The position numbers and the translations under genes are program-made. A stretch of 47,279 nucleotides of DNA. Source: an uncultured Ruminococcus sp. (GTDB lineage: Bacteria; Bacillota; Clostridia; Oscillospirales; Ruminococcaceae). The stretch lies in contig CANQWA010000021.1 of assembly GCA_947627445.1 (NCBI GenBank), positions 1 through 47,279 of the forward strand, written 5' to 3'. The notes under the pieces are model-generated. The model saw only the letters and a list, made by a program, of their open reading frames with translations, searched no databases and was not told the origin of the DNA. This document shows, piece after piece, positions 22,915 to 32,300 of this stretch (position 1 is the stretch's first letter; each line of letters begins with the position of its first letter).

Positions 22915-25900
22915 TTAGCCCTCTTGGGGAACTTCCGAAGCGTCAGAATCCTCTGATCCAGCAGAATTCAACAGCTGTGTGAAGTCATCTCCCGACAATT
23001 CCATCTGCACATCGTTATCACCGCTGGTTTCTTCAGAACGAATCTGATTCAGAAGCACTGCCATGTTGCTTTCATCGTCTATCCCCTCATATTCTGCCAT
23101 ATCTTCACGAAGTTCAGACGCAACGAAATCGGACATTTTGGTTACAGGTTCTGTTTCCGTATGTTCCAGCTTTTTCAGTTTCTGTACAGCTTCTGCAATT
23201 TCTTCGCTGACAGAAAGCTCTACCGAAATGCTCTTGACTGGCTCTGTTTCCTGAGAGGCTTCCGGAGCAGCTTCCGTACTTTTTGTCAATGCTTCAGCCG
23301 CTGCATGCTCCGGCTCTGCTGATTCTGTGGAAACATCCCCCCTCTCCGGTTCGTTCCCCGGCTCAGGTGCTTCGGTAAAAGGATGTTCCATGTGCCAGAG
23401 CATTTCCGCTGCATCCATGCTCTTTGCAGCAGCCGGTACAGCAGCACCTTGTCTGCGGGAGGCAATTGCCGCATTCCGGATTGCATTTGGAATGCTCAAA
23501 GTATCCGTCATTCGAGTGTAGCTCTCCGGAATTTCCAGCACATCCAGTTTGAAAGAACCGCTGATCACAAAGACGCGCATGTTATGTGCGCCGTCTGGAA
23601 GTTGATCGATGGTGAAGCATGCCTGACGATATGTGCTGGAAGGCGTGCGGAGATTTTCATAAACCGTATTTCCATCCACCTGAACGGTAAAGATTGCATT
23701 TTCGGCAGTACCGATGACAGCAATGCCTGTTCCCTCAAACTGACAAGAGAATTCTGCGCCGTCTTTGGCTTCCATAGAAGTGCGGTTGTAGAACTGGTAA
23801 CTCTCCATGGCGTGGATCTCCCAGTTCTCATTATAGAGAATACCGTCCCCAAAGCAGTCCACACGGCGGACATACAAAGGCTGCACTGGCACAGGATCGA
23901 TCCGAATGTTCCGAAACATGTTCCATGCGTAGTCGCTGGACAGGCTGACTCTGCCGCTGTTCACTATGGACTGGGGGGCATAGCGTGTGAGGAAATTACC
24001 GTTAACAAAGAAAAAGATAGAACTGCCAAGCACCATCAGTTTCAAGGTGTTCCATTCCGTGACACAGATGCCGGACAGGATACCTTCTACTGCCACATTT
24101 TCCATATCCATCAGCTTCCAGCTGCCATCTCCATAGAGCAGACCGCTATAGCCGCACATAGAGGTAAATTCACAAGTGACAGCCGAATTATATCGCACAC
24201 CAATACCGGCATAATTGGTGGGATCGGTGCTGCAAAGCTTGATCTCTGCCTCCATGCTGTAGCTGCGCCATCTGTCATCGCCGAAGCAGGTCAGCGGTTG
24301 GGGTGTGGATCGGAATCGCCAATTGGTGGGGATGATCTGGGGTGTGATCTTCTGGCAGATGGCATAGCCATCTTCGGCTTCTACCAGTTCAAATGCACCA
24401 CCCTGATCGGTCATATAGCGAGGCGCACAGCCACGCACCTTGATCTCATCTTTGGTATATTGCAGATCGTCGTGATAGGGCAGTTCCAGGCGAGAAGAAA
24501 TCGGAGGCTGCACTGCCGGAAATGTATTCACACCATTGACCCAGCTGGTATCCATGGTTGTCACAGTCAGAATGGAGTGGGGCTGAACTTTGATGACAAA
24601 CACGTCTTTTTCCTTACGACTCGGCTTGATGTTCTTGCCCTTCTGAAACCAGTTTGCATCATATGCCTGACGGCTGCCGATAGGTCCTTTGGTAATGACC
24701 GTAGACAAAGAAGTGGGGCTAAATCCCATATCCTTGATATGTACATGATATACCCGGAGATCATGGCTGTCGTTGGTAAAAAACATAGACATCTGCGTCC
24801 GGTCGGGAGAGGTCAATGTCATAAAATTATGCGTAGTATTGGTGATGGCATGATCCTCATCACCGTCGCCGTAACACGCACCATTGACAAACATCCAGCC
24901 CTTATGGGAAAAACGGCTGAAATGCATCGCAAGCCAAAAGCCGATATCCAGTACAAAGTTACCCGACCAAGGTTCCCATGCCCGGATCAGTTGCTTAGGG
25001 GTATAGCAAGCGCCGTCATAATAGGAAGCAACAGCCGGCTGGAACTCGTACATCACCATTTTACCGTTATAGTAACTGTTGATGATCCGGTTTGCCACGT
25101 CAATTGCGCCGTTCCGTCCAGTAAGTCCGGATTCATCTGCCTGTACTGTCAGTTCAGGCACATTGCAGGGAGCAATACCTTCGCTGTACCAGATCTCCTT
25201 GCCATATGCTTCATTTAGCAGATTGGTGTAGGAATCACCATAGGTGGTATAATGCAAACCAATAGCATCCACCGCATTGCGCAGGGCGCTGTTTTCCACC
25301 ATCTGCTCGGCAATATTCCGTGTACCCACTTCATCGGAAGCAATCAACTTGATTTTCCGGAAATCATAAGGTGCGTTTGTCTCGTGATCCAGACGATAGC
25401 GAAGATACAAAATCCACGCTTCATCCGGCGTATCGGTTTCATTTTGATCGGCACTGATATAGTCAAATTTCAAGCCATACACGGCATAAGCGGCATCCAG
25501 AGTTTCCTTGTACCAGTGATACCGTGCATTCAGGCCATGCTCCTGGCTGATCTCAAATGCTTTTGTCACCCATTTCGGCTCGCCCCAACGAAGCAGGTCA
25601 ATGGTAATATCCGGGTTGATTGCCTTAGCATCTGCGGCAAACTGAAACCCTGCACCCCGGGTCACATCAGCCGGTTCATTGGCAGAACGCTTGGTACACG
25701 GCTCTGTTCCCGAGGAGGAGTTCACATCTGCACCCAACTCAATCTTGATGTGAGAAAGTCCCGCACCGTAATCCTGTTGGAACAGCAGACGCATAATCTC
25801 CTCATATGCCTGGGGATGCTCCACCTTATAGTCCAAAAGCAGACGGGAGGAATTATTGCCGGTCACACAGCCAAATCCCCGGTAGCTTGCCGCAGGATTT

Positions 25901-26013
25901 TCATTCGCCTGTGTACCGTCAGCGATCACTTCCATGGGGGTGATGACAGAGCGGTCTACCAGCTCAGAAAAATATTTATTGACAAACTTATTGTTTTTCA
26001 GTTGTTCTTTCAT
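22915..26013 (-). CDS. GH59-like glycoside hydrolase, no signal peptide
   Basis: The 1032-aa protein resembles galactosylceramidase/beta-galactosidase family GH59: YRGFGCVTGNNSSRLLLDY (44-62) mirrors the family's opening, the acid/base Glu is E192 (DQNET) and the nucleophile E278 (WYSEG), followed by SGNF and a concanavalin-like beta-sandwich (about 480-760). A further jelly-roll-like module (to about 860) leads to an Ala/Glu-rich, very acidic tail of about 170 residues. The N-terminus (MKEQLKNNKFVNKYF) has no signal peptide and there is no dockerin, unlike every other hydrolase here. AAAGGA precedes the start at 26013, which lies 26 bases inside trmB. Substrate is unproven; a beta-galactoside or glycolipid is likely. 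Confidence 0.85.
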   Translation of the reverse strand: MKEQLKNNKFVNKYFSELVDRSVITPMEVIADGTQANENPAASYRGFGCVTGNNSSRLLLDYKVEHPQAYEEIMRLLFQQDYGAGLSHIKIELGADVNSSSGTEPCTKRSANEPADVTRGAGFQFAADAKAINPDITIDLLRWGEPKWVTKAFEISQEHGLNARYHWYKETLDAAYAVYGLKFDYISADQNETDTPDEAWILYLRYRLDHETNAPYDFRKIKLIASDEVGTRNIAEQMVENSALRNAVDAIGLHYTTYGDSYTNLLNEAYGKEIWYSEGIAPCNVPELTVQADESGLTGRNGAIDVANRIINSYYNGKMVMYEFQPAVASYYDGACYTPKQLIRAWEPWSGNFVLDIGFWLAMHFSRFSHKGWMFVNGACYGDGDEDHAITNTTHNFMTLTSPDRTQMSMFFTNDSHDLRVYHVHIKDMGFSPTSLSTVITKGPIGSRQAYDANWFQKGKNIKPSRKEKDVFVIKVQPHSILTVTTMDTSWVNGVNTFPAVQPPISSRLELPYHDDLQYTKDEIKVRGCAPRYMTDQGGAFELVEAEDGYAICQKITPQIIPTNWRFRSTPQPLTCFGDDRWRSYSMEAEIKLCSTDPTNYAGIGVRYNSAVTCEFTSMCGYSGLLYGDGSWKLMDMENVAVEGILSGICVTEWNTLKLMVLGSSIFFFVNGNFLTRYAPQSIVNSGRVSLSSDYAWNMFRNIRIDPVPVQPLYVRRVDCFGDGILYNENWEIHAMESYQFYNRTSMEAKDGAEFSCQFEGTGIAVIGTAENAIFTVQVDGNTVYENLRTPSSTYRQACFTIDQLPDGAHNMRVFVISGSFKLDVLEIPESYTRMTDTLSIPNAIRNAAIASRRQGAAVPAAAKSMDAAEMLWHMEHPFTEAPEPGNEPERGDVSTESAEPEHAAAEALTKSTEAAPEASQETEPVKSISVELSVSEEIAEAVQKLKKLEHTETEPVTKMSDFVASELREDMAEYEGIDDESNMAVLLNQIRSEETSGDNDVQMELSGDDFTQLLNSAGSEDSDASEVPQEG

Positions 26014-26734
26014 GCTCGGCATTCCTTTCAATATATTGGGCGCTGTCGTGCAGCAGTTCCTCTAAAGCCGATTTCGGTACAGATAGATCCGGCTCAGCAA
26101 TCAAAAAATGAATGGATTTTCCCATTTCAACAAACATCTGCTCATGTTCGGTTTCAAAGTAGCAAAGAGACGGCTCAGCGTGAAGATTCCGTGTCATGGC
26201 GGTGATCCTGAATCCTGCCTCCTGAAAATAGACAAGAGATTCCTCAAACAATTCGCTGTCATCTGTCTTAAACCAGATCTCCCCATCCAGAATTTGACGG
26301 TACTGCACCAATTGACGCGGGTGGGTCAGCCGGCGTTTTTTGTGTTTTCCCCTGGGCCACGGATTGCAGAAGTTGATATAGATGCGGTCAATGCGGTCGT
26401 TTTCTGCAAAGCAGGCGGAAAGATACATGATATTGTCAATGCAGATGCGGATATTCTCCATGGAAAGTTCTGCCTGTTCATAAGCAGCTTCCAGCTTTCG
26501 CTTTGCCAGCACCAGCATTTCATTTTTGATGTCAATAGCGATGTAGTTATATGCCAGATTGGCAGGGGCTTCCTGTGCAATAAAGCCGCCCTTTCCGCAG
26601 CCAAGCTCCAGCCGCAGGGGTTGCTTTTGGGGAAATTGTTCCGCCCAGTGTCCCCGGCAGCTTTTCGGGTCAGAAATATAGAAAGGGCATGCTTCCAGCT
26701 CGGGGCGTGCCCATGGCTTGCAGCGAATACGCAT
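25988..26734 (-). CDS. trmB: TrmB, tRNA (guanine-N7)-methyltransferase
   Basis: TrmB methylates G46 of tRNA with SAM. The 248-aa protein has the SAM site ELGCGKGGFIAQ (around 43-54), AIDIKNEM, and the family signature INFCNPWPRGKHKKRRLTH (around 119-137, normally NFSDPWPK). Its 3' end overlaps the GH59-like start by 26 bases, so the two are co-transcribed. The promoter (26963-26991) is separated from the gene by a MITE-B insertion. It is a housekeeping gene in an unusual operon. Confidence 0.95.
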   Translation of the reverse strand: MRIRCKPWARPELEACPFYISDPKSCRGHWAEQFPQKQPLRLELGCGKGGFIAQEAPANLAYNYIAIDIKNEMLVLAKRKLEAAYEQAELSMENIRICIDNIMYLSACFAENDRIDRIYINFCNPWPRGKHKKRRLTHPRQLVQYRQILDGEIWFKTDDSELFEESLVYFQEAGFRITAMTRNLHAEPSLCYFETEHEQMFVEMGKSIHFLIAEPDLSVPKSALEELLHDSAQYIERNAEHERTTEKQ

Positions 26735-26769
26735 AGTTCTGATGGTTTCCTTTCAGGTGAGAATCTTTA

Positions 26770-26941
26770 GGCAACACCGCACAAAGACTGCCTGACGGCT
26801 TTGTACGTCATCTGCTTGCCTATTTTCCGTCATCTTGCACAGAAACTCTTGGAAATACGACTGTATTCCTGCATCGTTTCTAACCAATCTGACGAAAAAT
26901 CGGATTGCACATCTGCCGCACAATCTTTGTGCGGTGTTGCC
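26770..26941. mobile_element. MITE-B copy (172 bp), intact ends
   Basis: The ends are a perfect inverted repeat (AGGCAACACCGCACAAAG from 26769, complement ending at 26942) and TTTA flanks both sides (26766-26769 and 26942-26945), fitting a four-base target duplication. It encodes no protein. It sits in the trmB leader; a degenerate relative lies in the que leader (6785-7115). Confidence 0.8.
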
Positions 26942-26962
26942 TTTATTATTTACTCACATATT

Positions 26963-26991
26963 ATTATATCACATTTTGTCGAAAATTACAA
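26963..26991 (-). promoter_or_regulatory. Promoter for trmB and the GH59-like gene
   Basis: On the minus strand TTGTAA (26986-26991) and TATAAT (26963-26968) are 17 bases apart; the leader of about 220 bases is largely MITE-B. The rest of 26992-27063 shows nothing else. Confidence 0.65.
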
Positions 26992-27063
26992 AGGTATTTT
27001 CAAAAAAAATGAAAAAAAACAAAAATAGGGAAATTTCACAAATATTACCCCGAAACAAGCGGC

Positions 27064-27094
27064 AAAAAAGCTTTCCTGCACAAAACAAGAAAGC
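27064..27094 (-). terminator. Terminator after GH5
   Basis: On the minus strand GCTTTC and GAAAGC pair around a 13-base loop, followed by six T. Confidence 0.65.
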
Positions 27095-27124
27095 CTTTCT
27101 GCCAATCAGAGCCTATATTTTTGG

Positions 27125-28900
27125 CTAATTTGCCAGCTTCTGCCGGAGCAGCGCCAAATCAAAACCGTTCAGAACACCATCGCCGTTCAGATCACTGGTA
27201 TCCAGTGTGATGGCATGTTTGCTCTGGTTCAGCAAATAATCCTGGAGATAGCGGACATCCGCAGCAGTGACTTTGCCGTCGTTATTCACGTCACCTATCG
27301 TGCCTTCCGGCGTCCCGGCAGTGGTCGTGGTTGTCTGCGGCGTCTCCCCTGTCTGAACCGGCTTTGTCTCGCCCTTATTTCCCCCGATGGTGCCGCCGTC
27401 CAAGTTGCTTCCCTCGGTATCTGCATAGGATGCATAGAATTCCGTCAGGGAAATACTGGAGCCATCGGTTCCCAGAGCACGCTGATGATCCAGGCTGATG
27501 TATTTGCCGGAATCCAGTGTCTGCCAGAGAGATTCTTCAAACAGACCGTATTTCTCATCGTCCCAAGTGGCAAAATCATAGCCCAACAGACCGCCGGTAT
27601 CGCCGGAGTTGGGATTCAGTCCCCAGAAGGTGTGGTTGATATGATTGTTGATCATATAATCCCGAAGCAGGGTCATCCATTTTTCGTTACTTGCGCCGTC
27701 CATATGGCCGCCCCATTCACCAATAAGCAGCGGTGCAATGTCCTGATCATTGATATACGCCCAGGTATCATACCAGTAATCGTCCAGAAGTGTCTGGGTA
27801 GTGAAATCCTTTTCAAACCAGGTTTGCGCATAAACAGACGGACCGTAATCGTGGGGAGAATAAACGATCTGGCTTGTGCCGGATGAAGGTGTGATGGGAT
27901 AGTCCTTGACGCCGCGGAGATTGCCGCCCCACCATGCGCCGTACCAGGGAGAAACCTCAGCAGATGCCTGCCAGATATCGGCTGTATCATAGGTATAGCC
28001 CTTTTCGGTTTTCGGATACTGTTCTACACCCTCAATGAAAATCAGCGCATTAGGGTTGACATCCAGTACGGAATTGGCACATTCTGTGGCGGAGTACGCC
28101 CAGTTGTTCAGATCGGTAGAATCGTCCCATTTGGCGATGTCAGAAGGACAAACCGTACCGTTATAGCCCCGCTTGCCGTGGGGTTCGTTTTTCAGGTCAT
28201 AACCGATAATGGTATCATCGTTATGATATTTTTCTGCCAGCCAGGTGATGGAATCCTTCCAATTGTCCCAAGTAATCTTTTCACCGGTAAAATAACCTGT
28301 AGCCATGTTGTCTGCATCTTCCGCACCAGTCTGATAAAACCACAGGTTGTAGTTATGCCCGGAGTTGTGAGAAGCAGGGCTGTGTACATCTACCATGACT
28401 TTCAAACCGTATTTCTTCATCTTTTGCATGATGACGTCAAAAATTTCCATACTGTTTTTCAGGGTCTTTCCGTCTGACAGAACAAAGTCCGGATTGACCA
28501 CAAAATAGGGTGGATCGTTGCCGGCATTGACACTGCTGACTTCCAGCGGTTCGCCCTCCATCCAGCTGACCAGCAGTTCTGTGGAGATGGGCATGCGAAT
28601 CAGGTTGATGCCGTGATTGGAAACGTTTTCTAAAAAATCGTCTACATCAGAAGCATACAGACCATGCGCGCAGTTTTCGGTACAGTTAAAACCAAACCAG
28701 TTGGCGCCAGTGAGCCAGACCTCGTTGCCCTGAGAATCGTACAGACGGCTGCCCTCAGCATGCAGCCAGTCATCGTTATTGTCATCTACAGCAACAGCAG
28801 AAAGTCCGCCATGTACTGCGGCAGGGATTCCCATAGCCAGGCAGCTAACAGAAAGCACGCCAGCGGCTGTCAAGGCTGCCATTTTTTTGTGAAGCTTCAT
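27125..28900 (-). CDS. GH5 endoglucanase with dockerin
   Basis: The 591-aa secreted enzyme is a family 5 glycoside hydrolase, predicted to cut internal beta-1,4-glucan bonds. Residues 1-37 are a signal peptide. The barrel (about 45-470) has GANWFGFN early, the acid/base Glu in DLKNEPHG (about residue 238), HDYGPSVY, and the nucleophile Glu in LIGEWGG (about 396). A Thr/Gly-rich linker leads to a type I dockerin with loops GDVNNDGKVTAAD and DLNGDGVLNGFD. AAAGGAAG precedes the ATG. With GH9 and GH26 it supplies the cellulosome; no scaffoldin is in this window. Confidence 0.96.
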   Translation of the reverse strand: MKLHKKMAALTAAGVLSVSCLAMGIPAAVHGGLSAVAVDDNNDDWLHAEGSRLYDSQGNEVWLTGANWFGFNCTENCAHGLYASDVDDFLENVSNHGINLIRMPISTELLVSWMEGEPLEVSSVNAGNDPPYFVVNPDFVLSDGKTLKNSMEIFDVIMQKMKKYGLKVMVDVHSPASHNSGHNYNLWFYQTGAEDADNMATGYFTGEKITWDNWKDSITWLAEKYHNDDTIIGYDLKNEPHGKRGYNGTVCPSDIAKWDDSTDLNNWAYSATECANSVLDVNPNALIFIEGVEQYPKTEKGYTYDTADIWQASAEVSPWYGAWWGGNLRGVKDYPITPSSGTSQIVYSPHDYGPSVYAQTWFEKDFTTQTLLDDYWYDTWAYINDQDIAPLLIGEWGGHMDGASNEKWMTLLRDYMINNHINHTFWGLNPNSGDTGGLLGYDFATWDDEKYGLFEESLWQTLDSGKYISLDHQRALGTDGSSISLTEFYASYADTEGSNLDGGTIGGNKGETKPVQTGETPQTTTTTAGTPEGTIGDVNNDGKVTAADVRYLQDYLLNQSKHAITLDTSDLNGDGVLNGFDLALLRQKLAN

Positions 28901-28940
28901 ATCAGGTACTTCCTTTCATGTCTTTCAAACAGTTGTATTT

Positions 28941-28969
28941 ATTATAACATAATATCGAAATAAATGCAA
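28941..28969 (-). promoter_or_regulatory. Promoter for GH5
   Basis: On the minus strand TTGCAT (28964-28969) and TATAAT (28941-28946) are 17 bases apart, with a leader of about 35 bases. Confidence 0.75.
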
Positions 28970-29077
28970 AGGAATTCAGGAAAAATCCACAGCTTTTATA
29001 AAAAATAGGCAGGTTGAACAAAATCAGAAGAAGTTCTTTAGCAATAAAGCACAGTCGAGCGAGATTTGGCTTATAAA

Positions 29078-29113
29078 GGCAAACCCGCACAAAGAGCGCC
29101 TGCCGGGTTTGCC
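29078..29113. repeat. 36-base hairpin repeat, copy 2
   Basis: GGCAAACCCG and CGGGTTTGCC with the loop CACAAAGAGCGCCTGC. Read on the minus strand it is nearly identical to the copy after uppP at 14159-14194. It lies between divergent genes, so here it cannot be a simple gene-end terminator. Confidence 0.65.
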
Positions 29114-29203
29114 TAAAATCGAAAATTGTCCCAACCATACGCTCCACGATCTGACGATATGGGATGATCTTACCCAACGCAAGCGAATTGTGAATATAAT
29201 ATG

Positions 29204-29220
29204 TTTTTTTTTTTTTTTTT
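29204..29220 (+). repeat. 17-base T tract upstream of the giant protein gene
   Basis: Seventeen consecutive T, followed by GAAAAA and nine more T (29227-29235), end about 30 bases before the -35 of the promoter at 29267-29295. Such tracts slip readily and curve DNA, so length variation could alter promoter strength. Confidence 0.7.
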
Positions 29221-29266
29221 GAAAAATTTTTTTTTGAGATATTTTGTAAATTTTTCAGATAATATC

Positions 29267-29295
29267 TTGTATATTCCGATAAAATCTCTTAAAAT
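29267..29295 (+). promoter_or_regulatory. Promoter for the giant surface protein
   Basis: TTGTAT (29267-29272) and TAAAAT (29290-29295) are 17 bases apart, about 80 bases before the ATG. A TATAAT also occurs at 29195-29200, before the T tract. Confidence 0.55.
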
Positions 29296-29377
29296 AGTAA
29301 TAGTGGTGTGATTACCACGAGATGGGAAAGGGTTCGGCATGCCCATATTTCCAAAAAATAGGAGGAATTAAGAGAAC

Positions 29378-32300
29378 ATGAAAAACAAGCGATGGAACAA
29401 GCTGATATCCGGTTTTTGTGCCGGTGCAATTAGCTTCACGATGCTTCCGTACAGCGGAATGGCTGTTCTGGCAGAAAGCTGTCAGACAGCGGTGATCGAG
29501 GCGAGGCGCAATGCGTCCGCAGAGGTTACAGACACTTCGGATGAAAACATCTACACGGCGGATGCCGACTACATGACGCGTGCTGAATGGATTCACACCC
29601 TGGTGGATGCATTCGAGATGGGTGTTGATGACGAAAGCACGATGGAAGAATACTTTACGGACATTGCCGGAAACCAGTATGAAACAGATATTAATCTGGC
29701 GGCAAACTTCGGTGTATTTGATATCGACAGTGAAACGTTTGTGCCGGACGATTACGTGTCGAGAGAATTTATGGCGCATACCATGAACTACTGTCTTGGC
29801 TTTGCAGATGATGTAGAGCCGACGTTTACGGATGCGGCGGATGTGTACTATGCAGGCGATGCACAGGTTGCTGTAGACCGCGGCTGGCTGACGCTGGTTA
29901 ACGGCGAATTCCGACCGGATGCATATGTCGTGCAAAGCGAAGTAGATGCTGCGTTGGCAGATATGCAGCAGATATTCGATGAGACGGAAATGAACGATGA
30001 TGAAATGGGAATCGTAACGGATGCTTCTGTCATTGCAATTGAAGATACTGCTGAAGTCACGATGAGCGGCAGCACTGTGACAATTACCGGAAGCAGTGCA
30101 ACAGTAAGCGAGGGTGATACCATTTCTTTCCCGGTCGAGGGAAATACGCTTGTTCGAAAGGTCACATCTTGCTTCACGGACGAAGAAACCGGCATCATGA
30201 ATCTGGAAGTGGAGATGCCAGAAGAGGATGCAGTCGAGGAAGTGAGCGCAGCCGGCTACGGTTATATTGATTATGATAACATTGAAGTGCTGTCAGATGA
30301 TTTCGAGCTGGAGATTGTGGACGAGGAAGAAGCTGTTTCGAGACAGTCGCTGGCAACCGGACCGTATGACATTCCGATATATGGTTGGGGCATTGGCGGC
30401 AATAAAGATATCTCTACCAAAAGCTTACAGCTGAAATCCAAGACGTTTGATGTCGGCGGAGGAAAGGTAACGGTTTCCGGCGGTCTGGACAGTCTAACAG
30501 TGCCGTATAAGCTGGATATGTCGGGATTGACGGTGAAAAAGCTGAAGGTCGGCGTTGATGCGGAGGCAAGCCTGACGGCAAAGTTTGTCACAGAGATGAG
30601 TGCTGCTTCCGGCGAAATTCAGATTCTGAAGATCCCCGTGTATACGGCAGGCGTGGCAAGCATTGCGGTGACGGTTTCTATTTCCATTTCCGTCAAGGGC
30701 GAGGTGTCGATTACATATTCCTGCGGCGCAAACGGCTCGGTAGAGTACACCAAGAAAAATGGCTGGCGGTTTGAGAAAAGCTTCAAATCCAAGGGCTTTA
30801 CCATTGAGGCAAGCGTAGAAGAAAAAATCGGCGTCAAGCTGGCATTAAAGGTGACCGCAGTTAACAAAACATTGGGTGAGGTATACTTTTCCTTTGGAGA
30901 AAAGGGCAAAGCGGTCGCCGTGCGTCACAGCGACGGCTTTACCTGTGTGGACGTCTCGGCGTATGTATACGCTGAGTTTGGACTAAAATTTGCCTTGCCA
31001 AAATATAGTAAAACGTGGACGCTGATAGATGCCAGCAATTCCCCGTTCTACCTGCATCATCACTATGACAACGATATACGAGTCAACGCATGCACCTATG
31101 GTCAGACGGACAGCAGTACATCCTATATCGGGTCAAAAACGGCAGACGGCGGTACTGTCAGCAAGAACAGCCGTGTGGTTTACAGCGGTGCATCGGGTAA
31201 TATCAAGAAAGCAAGCGGCTCCAAGTCTTCCAAGTGGACAAGCAGCTACAGCAGCTATACACAAGCGTTTGTCGAGCTGACGCCGCCGGCGGAAATCAAC
31301 GAATCCACCACTCTGACGGAGGATACGACATACCCGTATGGACTGATCATCAATGCGAATCTGGATTTGAACGGGTATAAACTGACGGTTAAGGGCGATG
31401 TGACTCATAACAATGGCACGGTGAACTTTAATAAAGGCACAATGACGGTTAGTGGGGATTATACAGCAGAGGGCTGGAGTTTTCCAGAATTAGCCATGGA
31501 TTATAAGGAAGATACTTTTATTGTCGAAGGAACATATAGTACGGGACGTGACGGCGGCAGAGGTGAATTAAATGCCATTGCGGGAACTTGTGAATTTAAA
31601 GGCGATTTTTACTCATATTATCAGTTCAATGCCTCAGACTTGCACAAAACCATTTTCTCCGGTACAAAAGATCAGATCATCTATTGTAAAGGCGGCGATC
31701 ACATCAACGAATTCAATGTTGTGGAAATTCAAAACAGTGACAGTAAAAAACTTTTATTAGAAAGTCGCTTTGTTGTCCAAAAGGCAATTACTTGTGACGG
31801 TGATAACTTGTCATTGATTGGCAGCAATACCGTTTCCAGCGATACAGCTTACATAAAAATTGGTTCTTGTGCGGCGAAAAATCTGACCATTGACAGCGAT
31901 TGCCAACTGGAATATTTAAACTATACGGGAGAAAACATAACAATTAACGGCAATGTTTCGATGACTGGTACAGTCGACATGAACGGCAGTACATGGGTAA
32001 ACAATGGAAATCTCAGCATGACGAATAAGCCAGACAACATCACGGTAGACGGCGGAAATCTAACTGTCAATGGTGACTTTACAATTGGTGGTTACAATAG
32101 CTATAGCGATGGTTTAGTCATGAACAACAAAGCGGACGTTGTCACCGTAACCGGTGACCTTCTTGTGAAAGATTGTGCACAACACGAGGGTGGCTTGACA
32201 AATGGAATTCTGTATGTAGGCGGTGATATTTACGCAACAGAGAGTATTTACGCGACGGAAAATCACCAGATCGTATTGACAGGAAAAGAAGACCAAAACT

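Noticed and set aside
23383-25218. A 611-codon open frame antisense to the GH59-like gene
   Set aside because: It lies wholly inside a recognisable coding sequence on the other strand, has no ribosome binding site and has a biased, Ile/Cys/His-rich translation typical of antisense frames.
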